From: Neocallimastix lanati (nom. inval.)
Lineage: Eukaryota; Neocallimastigomycota; Neocallimastigomycetes; Neocallimastigales; Neocallimastigaceae
NCBI GenBank assembly: GCA_016946835.1
Contig: JACVTC010000041.1
Coordinates: 917,501-981,500 of the forward strand
Direction of reading: 5' to 3'
Length of the DNA: 64,000 nucleotides
The position numbers and the translations under genes were made by a program. Positions 26,214 through 38,800 of this stretch are shown here, in pieces (the first letter of the stretch is position 1; each line of letters begins with the position of its first letter). The notes below the pieces were generated by a model. The model made no database searches. It was not told the DNA's origin and saw nothing but the letters and a program-made list of their open reading frames with translations.

Positions 26214-26893
26214 TTCTGTTTTATTTTGTTCTTGTCTTTTCTTTTTATAAATATTTATATTATCTATTTTTTTTTATATATATTTATAATAATATTATAT
26301 ATATACTATATTAAATAATTTTTCTTTTTATTTATAAATATTGAGTAATAATTTTAATTTTTACTTTTATTTCTATTTTTATTTTAAGTTTTATTAATAA
26401 AAAAAAAAAAAAAAGATAGATTAATATTTCTTTTTCGCTTCTTCTAATAGTTTTTAAATTTTACTTTATTTTTTATTAATTCAGCAAAAAATTAATTTTT
26501 TTTCAAAAAGAAAAAAATATTGAAAATTATATGGGATTATTTATATTTAAGAAATTTCGATATTATTAAATAATCAACTATAATAATTAACAAATTTAAT
26601 TATAATAACTAGTTTATTATTAAAATAAATATAGTCATACAATATTAAAATATAATATAAAATTTAATATATATATATATAATATAATGTTGGTAATATT
26701 ATTTATTAATATGATTGGTTAACATTTAATTCAATATTAATAAAAAAATTTTTAGAAATATAGAAAAAAAAGTATTATAAATTTTTTATTATTATCGATT
26801 TTATATTATTAAACTTTAATTTTTTATTGCAAATAGAAATTACTATATATTTTTATATATAATATTAACAATAATTTAATTTTAAACTCGAAA
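26214..26893. other. Divergent promoter spacer
   Basis: Upstream of both the RING gene (-) and the C9orf85-like gene (+). AT-rich with A and T runs; no specific regulatory motif recognised. Confidence 0.55.
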
Positions 26894-27722
26894 ATGCCTC
26901 AAAAGGTATCAACTTCAGGAAAAAAAAAAGGTGCTCAAAAGCATCAAAATACTGTTGCTTACAAACATAATCCAGGTTCTAAAACAACAAAAAGAATTCT
27001 TGCTTTACCAAATACACATTTATGTCCAAAATGTCATGAAATAGTAGAATGGCGAAAACGTTTTAGAAAATATAAGCCAATTTCTGCACCAAAGAAATGG
27101 TAACATATTTTTTAACCTTCATATATGTATAAATAAATAATGTATAATATTAATGAAAATATCATAAATATGATTATTAAATAGTGTTTGGTGTTCTCAA
27201 AAAGCAGTTAGAGAAGCTTATCATGTAATTTGTAAAAAATGCTCTGAAGAAAAGAATGTTTGTGCAAAATGTCTTCAACCAGTTGATGAAAAAATAAAGT
27301 AAGCATATATTTATTTTTCTTTTTAAAAATATAAAGAGAATAAGCATAAAGAAAATAAAAAATAAATAAATAAATAAATAATATTTAATTACGAAATTAA
27401 TAATGTAATAAAAATTTTTTTTATATTTTTAAAATTAATTTCAATATTATATGTTATTAATTAATTACTATATTAAAAAAATATTAAAAGTGATACTAAA
27501 TCACCGGAAGAAATAAGAAAAGAAGAACAAGAATTTGAAAATAAACTTAATAGATTAAAGGAAAGAGAACGTAGAACTGTATTAAGAAAAATTGAAAAGG
27601 GCGAATTAGATAAAGAAAATATACCAGAACCAAAAAATTCAAAATTCGATGATTTCGATGATTTCGATGATTTTGATGATTTTGATGAGGGCGAAGACGA
27701 TGAAGAAAATGATGAAAATTAA
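26894..27722 (+). CDS. C9orf85 / DUF2039-like protein with four CxxC motifs
   Basis: Exons 26894-27099, 27185-27298, 27491-27722; 183 aa. The N-terminus GAQKHQNTVAYKHN and the following LCPKC, EWRKRFRKYKPISAPKKC, VICKKC and NVCAKC agree with the conserved C9orf85 family of unknown function. Cys pairs at about residues 44/47, 69/72, 85/88 and 95/98 probably hold two zinc ions. The third exon adds a charged coiled coil and an acidic tail with tandem FDD repeats (27640-27690). The family is conserved from fungi to man without a firmly assigned role. Confidence 0.87.
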
Positions 27723-28074
27723 ATTCTTTAAGCTAAAATATCAAAATATATTGCAATTATTTCGAATAAAATAATATATATAATTAAATAATATATTTAT
27801 ATAATTAACAAAAAATATTTTAATCAATATCAAACTTAAATAATAATTACTCTAAATTATTTGAATATATTATTTAAATTAATTCCATTTTTTTTATTTA
27901 GTATTTATTTCGTTTTTATCCATATATTTAATTATTGCTTTATATAATACATATATAATTTTACGTTGCTTTATTATATTCCCTTAATAATATTTATAAA
28001 TAAAAAATTTTTTTATAATTTAATAAATTTAATATCAAAATTAAAATATAATATTGTTTTAAATTATTATTTAC

Positions 28075-28119
<45 letters not shown>

Positions 28120-28633
28120 TTATTATTTATTTTGTTTCTCAATTGTTTTTCTCTTCAATTCCTAATTTTACAAAATATAGATTTTTGCTTAAATTTTATA
28201 AAAAAATAATACTAAAAAATTATAAATAAATTTATTAACTACTATTTATTTATAATTATTATTATTTATTGTTGTTTATTAGTAATTTTTTTATATAATA
28301 TATTTCACTAACATCATATATTTTAGTGAAACATAAAAATTATATTATCAATTTTTTAATTTTTATATATAATAATAATAATATATTCTAAGATTATATA
28401 ATTCTATTTATTATAAATTTGATATTTACTAAATATTTTATTATGAATAGAAGTTTATATATATATGTTTTATTACTTTACACAATTTTTTTAATCTATT
28501 GTATTTTTTGAAGTTAACCCATAAAAATAAAACGAAAACAAAGTAATCAAAATAGAAATATTAATTTACTTCAAATACTATATTTCATTAGAAGGCTAAA
28601 TTTCATAAGAAAACAAAAAAACAACAACAACAA

Positions 28634-28683
<50 letters not shown>

Positions 28684-29202
28684 TATAAGAGAATATCAAT
28701 TATTGCATTATAAAATGATACAATACAATATTTTAAATACAGTCATTCGTCATTCATATTAAAATATATTTTCATTTTTTCATTAGTGTATTAGTAAATT
28801 TTTTAAACTATTCTTTTTAATTATCATATTTTTATTTTTATTTTTATTATTATTATTATTATTATTATAATTATTATTTTTTTTTTTTTTTATTTTTTTA
28901 TTTTTTTTTTAATTTTTATTTGCATTTTTTTATTTTTATTTTTATTATTTTTAATTTTTTTTTTATTATTATTATTTTTATTTTTATTTTTATTATTTTT
29001 AATTTTTTTTTTTATTATTATTATTTTTATTTTTATTTTTATTATTTTTGTTTTTGTTTTTATTATTTTGTTTTTATTTTTTAATTATTTTATTTTATTC
29101 TTTTCAATAGAATTATTTTTTTTAAAAAAAAAAATAAATTATTATATGATTTTTAATGAATTACAAAAATGTGATTTTCGAATATATAAGTAAATAAATA
29201 AT
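27723..29202. other. Convergent AT-rich spacer, about 1.5 kb
   Basis: Between C9orf85-like (+) and alpha-SNAP (-). It contains a TTA repeat (about 28075-28121), an A run ending in TA repeats (28637-28687) and TTTTTATT-type low-complexity tracts (28830-29090). No gene seen. Confidence 0.6.
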
Positions 29203-30287
29203 TTAAAGTATATCAATTTCTTCCATTTCCTTCTTTATTTTTAATAATATTTTTGTCTTCCATGGATCAAGTCTAGTTAAAGAATCATATTCACTAACAC
29301 ATTTAACGAATTCATCGACATTCTTTTCCTCGGTAAAATTTAATAAGTTTTCTAAGAACTTATATTCACGAGTATCCCTAAAAGTACCATCAATTTCTTC
29401 AAAAGTTTCCAAGAAATTCATAAATCCAGTTTCATGTTGCTTATTTGCTAAATGACAAAGACCAGCCTTAAGTAAATATTCTTTTACTGACCACTTAGCT
29501 AATTCGTTATCAATACTATTTGTAGCAACTTTTTCGAAAATATTGTATGCTTTTTCATATTGTTCTAATTCACCAGAAAGGTGAGCAACCTTAAGTGAAC
29601 ATTGATTTGAAAGAACCGGTAAATTTTCTGTTGAATACCAATCTGCCGCTGTTTCATAGGCTTCTAATGCCTTTTCTACATCCATTAAATCTGTTTCATA
29701 AATTTCAGCAATTGTTTTTTGATGATTTGCAGCTTGATTTAATTTACCCTTTTCAATTAAAAATTGAATTGCTTGTTTTAAAGAGTTAACAGCTTCCAAA
29801 GGACTTGACTTTTTATAACATTTTGAAGCATTAATATAAGAGGTAGAAGCTTCGTCATTTTCTTGTATTAAAATTAAACATCCAGCTGCTTGATAATAAG
29901 CATCACCAGCTTCCTTCCACTTTTTTATGCATTTGAAATAATTTCCTGCATTTTGATATTGTTCTGCTGCTTCATCCAATTTATTTCTATATAGATTTTT
30001 TAATTATTACATCAACAAAAATATAAAAACAATATACAAAAAATACATATATTGTAAAAAAAAATAAATTATATATATTCATGTATATTAAATTAAATAT
30101 CTACTACATTATTATTTACTTAATATTAAAAATAAATTATTTCTCATACTTAAGAAAAAAAAAAAAAAATCGAAAATTATATTATATTTAATTAATACCT
30201 TCCAAACCAACCCTTATAATTCTTTTTCTTTTCTGCATCTTTTAAACATGCGTAAGCTTTTTCTTCAGTTTGTTCCTTTGAATCCAT
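29203..30287 (-). CDS. NAPA: Alpha-SNAP / Sec17, SNARE disassembly adaptor
   Basis: Two exons: 30287-30199 and 29986-29203 (phase 2 intron), 290 aa, the usual length. It starts MDSKEQTEEKAYACLKDAEK, then KKNYKGWFGRNKLDEAAEQY, the N-terminal helices and membrane-contact loop with the family W-F-G, followed by TPR-like helical hairpins (AGNYFKCIKKWKEAGDAY, AIQFLIEKGKLNQAANHQK, YETAADWYSTENLPVLSNQC). The C-terminus SLTRLDPWKTKILLKIKK carries the leucine-rich end used to stimulate NSF ATPase. It acts with NSF/Sec18 to take apart cis-SNARE complexes after fusion. No oddities. Confidence 0.95.
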
Positions 30288-31530
30288 AATTACTATGATT
30301 ATATTTTAATAAATTTATAATTAAAAGTAAAATTAAAATAATTATGTTAAAATAAAAGTCTATAAATAAAATAAATAGTTATTGGCATTATAAAATTACT
30401 ATTTATTATTTATGTCCTAATTTTTAAATTTCATTTTAAAGAATTTTAATATAAAATTTTAAATAATTTACGATTATATTTAAAAATAAATTTTTAACAA
30501 ATTCTTTTTCAAATAATGTTAATATTTATAATTAAGATCATTTCAACTTATAATACTTAAAGGTAAAAATTTTAAATTAAATTTATTTATATATAGTAAC
30601 TATCATTTACTTTTATTTACCTATTTGAAATATATTATTATAAAAAAGATTTTATATAAAAAAATATAAATAAAATAAAAATAAAAAATTAAGATTAAAT
30701 ATTAACTAAAAATATAATTATGTTTGTAATGAATTGAATTTATATTAATTATTCAATTATATTTTTATATAATATTATTATGTTATTACACGTGCTTTTA
30801 TAAAATATCAGATGATATAGTAAAGAATTAATTATTAAACACCTTTAATAAATATATTTCTAATAAAAAAATAATTTTATTCATTTTTAAAAACATTTTT
30901 TAATTTTTTTTTAATAATAAAAAATATTAATAATTTTAAATAATATACAAATTAATAAAAAAAAATGTACCTAAAAATATAATATTAATGTACTTAAAAA
31001 TATTTATAAGAATTAATTTTATTTATTTATTTCTTTATTATATTTTATAAGAAATCAAAAATATTATTGACTATCAAGCCACAATAAATTAGTTAAAAAA
31101 CAATATTATATAATATTATATAATAATCTTAAATCATAAATTTTTTTATTAATATTTTATCAATATATATTAATATATATTAGTATATATATTATTTAAT
31201 TTAATATATATATTATATTTATACTGATTTTATTTTTTCTTTTTTTTTAAATTATTATTTGAGCATTTAGCCATTAATTTCAATCATTAATTTTTCTATT
31301 TAAATAAATAAATCTTGTTAAATGTATAGAAAATATTTTTTCGAATATACTATAAAAATAATAAATAAAATTAATGAAATAAATTAGTTCTATAAAATAA
31401 AATAAAAATTATATATATATTATATTATATTAATTATATAAAAATTAATATAATTTAATGAATTATAATATTTTCCATAAATAAGTATATTAATTATATC
31501 TAAATGAAAATAAATATAAAACTTTTATAA

Positions 31531-31561
<31 letters not shown>

Positions 31562-32086
31562 AATCTTAAACATATTTTTTTTATAAAGTTATAATATTTA
31601 ATTCAAATTTACTTTTACTTTATATTGAATGGAAACTCTATATTGAATGGAAAGATAAATAAAATTAAAAAAATATATATATATATAATAAATTAAACTA
31701 ATTAAACAAATTATTTAGACAAAAAATATATAGATATAACAATAAATAAAAAATATGCTTTGACAAAAAAAAAATTTTTTTTTTTAAAATAATTAATTTT
31801 AATAGAAATTTCAAAAATAAATTAATATTAAAGTTTTATTCAAAATAAAATAAATGATTTCAAAACAAAATATTTAATAAAATTTTTAAAGTATTTGATT
31901 TCATATATTTTTTATTTTATTGTTAAAAAATAATAACAATATAAAAGTAATAAATAGAAAATATATAAACTTTAACAAATTTGTTTATTAATTTATAAAA
32001 TCCATTTCTCCATTTGTTTTAAATAATAAGAAATTTTAATTTATAAAGTTTTTTTTTTTTTTTTTAATTAATATAATAAATAAATA
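30288..32086. other. Divergent AT-rich spacer, about 1.8 kb
   Basis: Between alpha-SNAP (-) and the tetraspanin (+). It holds T/A homopolymers and TA repeats, and an immediate tandem repeat of TATATTGAATGGAAA (31621-31651). Nothing coding. Confidence 0.6.
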
Positions 32087-33635
32087 ATGGATCCAAAAGA
32101 AAAATTAAAAAGCTCCAATGGTATAGAATTAAATATGTATAGAAATGAAAATTATAATGTTCAAGATGAAGATTTTATAAGCATAGAACCAGATGATAAT
32201 AATTCCACAACTGAATTAAATTATAATTTATTAGATAATAATGATTCTGAAAGTGAAGAATTTAATTTTTCCTATGAAGGTATATTGAAATCTCCTTTTA
32301 AACTACCAAAAAGACGAAATAAACATAAGAAAAGAAGAAATAAATACATAGATACTCAAAGTGAATATGATGATTTGAATGAATTATTAATTGATGATGA
32401 TGATGAAACATACAATAATTATTCAAGAGTTCCTACATATCAAGAAAGTGATGATGAAACACTTGATAATGATGCTCCTGATAATCTGTCAAATAGTGAT
32501 TTATATTTATTGAATCAAGAAGAAATTCCATATTTAAATTTATGGAGTAGTTTTAGTAATATATTCATAAAATCAGTTTTAAGATCAACTAAAAGATATA
32601 ATACATATGAAAAAGAAATTAGAAGAAACTTTTTAATTAGTTTATTAGCTGTCATAGCAACTTCAACTGTATATCTAATTATAGCATTATATGCATGGCT
32701 TATGGATGGATATTCTCAAAAAAATATTCATGATATTGATGGTAACACTGAAAGAGCTATTATTTTCGCATCAGTATTTTTAATATTTACAGCGTCACTG
32801 GGATTAATTGGTATACGTTATAAATTTAAGCCAATGATTATATTATACATTTTAATGAATATTTTATCATTTAGTTTCCAATACTTTTCAATTAAACAAA
32901 TCCATAATATTGTAGTAAATGTAGAAAGGAATATGGCATTTGCATGGTGGGATACTTATACCATTGACATTAAAAAAAATATTCAAAGTCAGGTAAATAC
33001 CAAAATTTTATTAAAGTTTGTGTTTTAAAGTAAAAAAAAAAAATATTAATATTAATATTGTTATTTTTATTTATATAACAAAATAAAAATGAAAATAGTT
33101 TAATTGTTGTGGCTATTTAGATTATATGGATAATGCTATTTCAATGGATATTTGTCCAGAAAAAATAGTACATAAAAAAGTTAAATTTGAAACTATTGGT
33201 CCAATCCCAGTTAGAGTTAAAAAGAATAGATTTAATAAAACATTTACCATACCAGATGTAGGAGATATGAATCAATATTTTACCAAGGAAGAAATGAAAC
33301 ATTTTCAAGTTAAACTAAAAGAATCAAAGCAAAAATCTAATAAAAATAATAATGAACATGGTAAAGCAATGAAAGATATAGGTATTGATTTAGATTTAGA
33401 TTTAATAGAAGAAAAAAATAAAAATAATGCTGAAGATTTAAATAGAAGAAATATTGATGCTAATACTATACCGGGAGGATGCTATAAAGAAATAAACCGT
33501 AAAGTTGTAGGTTCATTATCCCTATTATGTATATTTTGTTGGATATTATCTATATCATCCCCATTTGCATTAGTATTTTCATTATTATATTGTAAAAATT
33601 TAGATATGAAGAAAAAATCTTGTGAATATTTTTAA
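32087..33635 (+). CDS. Tetraspanin family protein with long acidic N-terminal extension
   Basis: Exons 32087-32992 and 33099-33635 (phase 0), 480 aa. Four hydrophobic segments: about residues 182-206, 224-243, 249-268 and 439-467. The large extracellular loop between segments 3 and 4 opens with the diagnostic CCG at 305-307 (FNCCGYLDYM), then C321-P and a last Cys near 430 just before segment 4. This is the tetraspanin plan; these proteins organise membrane microdomains, and in plant-pathogenic fungi Pls1 is needed for penetration. Unusual points: 180 residues of acidic, Lys/Arg-patched cytosolic N-terminus, and a charged, Lys/Asn-rich insert (about 345-420) in the loop where other tetraspanins are compact. 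Confidence 0.8.
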
Positions 33636-33884
33636 ATTTTCATTTTTATTCAATACTGATAGAGTTTATTAAAAGTAAAGATTTAAGAACATTATTTATT
33701 TTAATTGATAATAAAATTAGAAAATAAAAATAAAATATAGTAAAAGAAAAAATTAATGACAATTATAAAAAAAATAAAAATAAAGTAAAAATAAAATAAA
33801 GATAAAATAAAAATAACAAAATAAATTAAAAATAATATAAAAAATAAAAATAAATAAATAATATAATAATAAAATAACATAATA

Positions 33885-33920
<36 letters not shown>

Positions 33921-34260
33921 TAATAATAAATCAATATAAAACAAAACATAAAATAAATAAAATTAATATATATTTATATAAATAAAAAAAATAAAAATAA
34001 AAAAAAAGAAAAAGAAAAAAAAAAAAAAATTATAAAAATTAATTATTATATATATTAAATTTAATTTTTAAACAAATATAATAGAACAATAATAAATATC
34101 ATATGGATTATTAACTTTTATTTATTAGTAATAATTATCAAGTCATATACTTATTAGTCTTATTAGTAATACAATATAGATTATAATAAAAAATAAAAAA
34201 TAAAAATAAAGGAATAAAGAAATAAGATAAAAAAAAATTGAAAAAAAAAAAAAAAAAAAA

Positions 34261-34337
<77 letters not shown>

Positions 34338-34614
34338 GAAAAAAAAAATTAAAATATATATGTATATATTGAACTTATATTTTCAATATTATTTATTTAT
34401 TTAGTTTTTTTTTTTTTTTATAGAAATATACATTTCTCAATAACAATAATTTAATAATTCAAAAAAAAAAAAAAATAATTATAAATTTTTGAAATATTAA
34501 TATATTACAATAGATTAAAAATAGATATATTTAAATTAATAATAATCCTAAATTTTAGTTTTTTATTTATTTATTGATTGATTGATTTATTGATTTATTG
34601 ATTTGCTTATTTAT
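33636..34614. other. Convergent AT-rich spacer with AAT microsatellites
   Basis: Between the tetraspanin (+) and the SET gene (-). Contains AAT repeats at about 33885-33920 and 34260-34334 and A-rich tracts. No gene. Confidence 0.6.
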
Positions 34615-35794
34615 TTATTTTTTTTTTATTTTATTTTTATGAATATCACGTTTTAGATATTGTAATAAATTATTTTTATAGCTTATGCTTTTATAAGTGA
34701 AATATCTCTTTTTGAAAGAATATAAATTGGTATATGAATAATATTCTTTTAATAATTCTATATATTGGCGATTATAATTTCTTGAAAAATCAATATAGTT
34801 GGAATAATCAGATTTTTTATGTAGTTTATTAATATTTAACGTGGTTTGCTTAATAAGCTAAAATATATTTTTTTATTTTATTTTTATGATATTTTATTTT
34901 TATGATATTTTATTTTTATGTTATTTTTTATTTTTATTTTTATTTTTATTTTTATTTTTATTTTTATTTTTATTTTTATTTTTATTTTTATTTTTATTTT
35001 TATTTTTATTTTTATTTTTATTTTTATTTTTATTTTTATTTTTATTTTTATTTTTATTTTTATTTTTATTTTTATTTTTATTTTTATTTTTATTTTTATT
35101 TTTATTTTTATTTTTATTTTTATTTTTATTGTTAAATAATAATAATAATTATTAATTAGTAAATTGGATAAATAATAAATAATTAATTAATTAATTAATT
35201 TTATATACTTATTTATTGCTTATTACCTTTCTATTTGCACTTCTTAGATTTCTCATTAACAATACTGGTTCTTTTTTCATGATACCATAGTTACAAAATT
35301 TATCTCTTACGCTGTCTTTCATAAAGTTAATTAATGATTCCCACTTATATTTTAAATCCCAATATTTTTTTTCAAGTTCAACGAAGTTCTATAAATAAAT
35401 TAAATATAATAATTGTAATATATATATACATATTATTAAAATTTCATTTTTTACAAATTTAATAAATGTATATATATATGATTATTAACAATACATTATG
35501 TTTATGAATTCTAGACAAACGTCTTGAATTTTTCATTTTAACATTTAAACCAGTTAATTTTGTTTCTTTATTTAAATGACTTTCTTCTTCAGATTCTTCT
35601 TTTTGATTTTTGGTTCCAATTATTCCTCTACAATTCTTACTTCCACAATTACATTTTTGTTGCTCACCGAAACTATGAAAATTATAATCATATAATAATT
35701 CTTCACCTGCTTCAATGTTTCTTAAGGCAAAAAGACCTACCCTAGTTTCATCATTTACTGTCCTATTAATCATTATAATCAATAAATAATAATC

Positions 35795-35879
<85 letters not shown>

Positions 35880-38800
35880 AATTAGTAATTTTATTTTAAT
35901 TAATATTTTTAAATGAAAAAAAAAAAAAAAAATAAAGATTTTTTTTTTTACCATCTTTCCATGCTACAATTAGGATTACAACTGTGATTTGCAAAACGTG
36001 CTATACTTCCTTTTTGATAGGCATCAATTACTTTACCACTTTCAAAATGAATAAAATAAAATGATTTCAAATCTTTGTAAACGGTTTCTAAACGTTTATT
36101 ACAAGCTTTCAATGACATTACTTCACCAGTATATTCTATAATTAATTCATCTTTTTTAATTGGTTTTATAGTCTTCAACCCGTAACCTTTAGAGCCAGAC
36201 TTTTTTATTTAGTAATTTTACATTAATTTTTATATCATTTTAAATATTTATAGTTTAAAAATTTTGTTAATTAATTGTAAATTAATAAATATATTAATAA
36301 TTACTGATTATTAATCAAATATTATATGTATATATTTAAATAAATATTATTAATAATTTACCCAAAAAACTTTTAATTGTTTAGATTTTTTATCATAACG
36401 CTGAAAACGCTGATTTGAACACTTTTCATTACATTTACAAAGTTGTGGATCACATTCTATAAATAAACTACGATTTATACAGCCAGAACCACAATTTTCA
36501 CCTTCTTTACAATCACAGGGTATCGAAAGACTTTTTAATCTAATCTCACAGTCTAAATATATATCTATATTCATAAATAAATATATAAAGATTATAATAA
36601 GATAAAAAAAAAAAATTATAATTTACTATATATGAATGTTATGATAATTATAATAATAATACTATTATTATATTAATTAATATTTACTTTGATTTAATAT
36701 TTTAAATTTTGATGGTAATTCATATGGAACTACTTCAACCATCTAACAAATGAATTAATAAATAAAAAAAAAAAAAATTATAGCATTAAATATGATAATA
36801 TTTTGAATACATAGGATTTTAAAGTCTAAAATTTATTAATCTAGTTATTATAATTTAATTTATATTAAAATTTTATATTAATATATTACTTTTTTAAAAT
36901 GAGGATCTTGTGAAAGTAAATAAATATCAATTGGGAGCTGAAAATCTTTAACACTATTAATCAAAACTTCACCATGATGTTTAAGTTCAGGAAATTTAAA
37001 ATTCTTGATTTCATCAAAAATTTTATTATTATGAGATTGGGATGAAGAAGATGAAGTTATTTTTCTTCTTTTAATACCAACTCGACTATCTTCTGAATAT
37101 AAGCCATATTCTAAATATTCCTTTCTTGTTGATAAAGGTGTATCTAAACAAGTATAATAATATTTGTTTTTCTCTAATTTATGATATGGATAGTATTTTA
37201 GTGGATCTTTTAAAATATTTATAATATCCATATAAGATTTCAATCCATGAGTTTTACTTTTTGATATGAAATCATATAAACAATCTTCTATTATTTGATT
37301 ATCATCAATTATATTTTTTATATTTTTTTTATCTCTCTCAAATACTTCATTAATATTGTCTGTCTCGGATATATTTCCATTTTTAATTTTATAATTATTA
37401 TTATTATTATTTCTGTTTTTGTTTCCTTCATCTAATGCCAGTAATAATTCTATAAATATATTTTTGATTTTATCTTTTGAGGTATTATTAATATGATTAT
37501 TTAAAATTTTTGTTCTTTGTAGTATTTTTTTATCAATAGGATCTTTAACTATTTTCCTAACTAGTGATTCACTCTTTACCATTGCCTTTTTAAATTCTTT
37601 TTTTTGGATTAGTTTAGATGAAAAAGATCTTAATTGATAACAATTTTCTGTTTTTACTTTTTTAAATGTTTTACTACTTTTACTAGGTTTCACATTAAAT
37701 TTTTTAATGCCCTTTTTAATATTCCTTTTATTCATAATTTCCTTTCTTGTTTGGGAAGTTGTACCTTCAATAACTTTTTTATTTGAACTATATTTATGAA
37801 TCAAGCGACTATTTTTTTTAAAGATCATTGATTCCTCTTTTTCATTTTTAATTTTTAAATTTTCAATCTTCTTTTGAATTCTCCTACTTCTCCTTAATGT
37901 TCGATTTTCACTTATATTATTCATTTCTTTTTCATCATTACATTTTGTTTGATTTTCACTTTTATTATTTACTTCTTTTTCATCATCACATTTCATTCTA
38001 TTTTCACTTTTATTATTCATTTCTTTTTCATCATTACATTTTGTTTGATTTTCACTTTTATTATTTACTTCTTTTTCATTATCACATTTCGTTCGATTTT
38101 CATTTTTACTATTCATTTCTTGTTCATCATTACATTTTGTTCGATTTTCACTTTTATTATTTTTTCCCCCTTCGTCATATTTTATTTGATCTTCACTTTT
38201 ATTATTTACTTCTTTTTCATCATCACAATTCATTCTATTTTCATTTTTATTATTCATTTCTTCTTCTTCATCATATTTTGTTCGATTTTCACTTTTACTA
38301 TTTATTTCTTTCTCATCGTCACATTTTATTTGATCTTCACTTTTATTATTTATTTCTTTCTCATCGTCACATTTTGTTTGATCTTCACCTTCATTATTCA
38401 TTTTTTTTTCATTATCACATTTTATTTGATCTTCATGTTTATTATTTATTTCTTTTTCGTTATCATATTTTTTTTGATCTTCACTTTTATTATTTATTTC
38501 TTTTTCGTTATCATATTTTATTTGATCTTCACTTTTATTATTTATTTCTTTTTCATTATCATATTTTATTTGATCTTCACTTTTATTATTTACTTCTTTT
38601 TCATCATCACATTTCATTCTATTTTCACTTTTATTATTCATTTCTTTTTCATCATTACATTTTGTTTGATTTTCACTTTTATTATTTACTTCTTTTTCAT
38701 TATCACATTTCGTTCGATTTTCATTTTTACTATTCATTTCTTGTTCATCATTACATTTTGTTCGATTTTCACTTTTATTATTTTTTCCCCCTTCGTCATA

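Noticed and set aside
27966-28229. Plus-strand open frame with poly-Tyr
   Set aside because: Translation of a TTA microsatellite in spacer; no start context or conserved sequence.
34886-35155. Plus-strand open frames encoding FL, FY and FI repeats
   Set aside because: Pure translation of the TTTTTA microsatellite within an intron.
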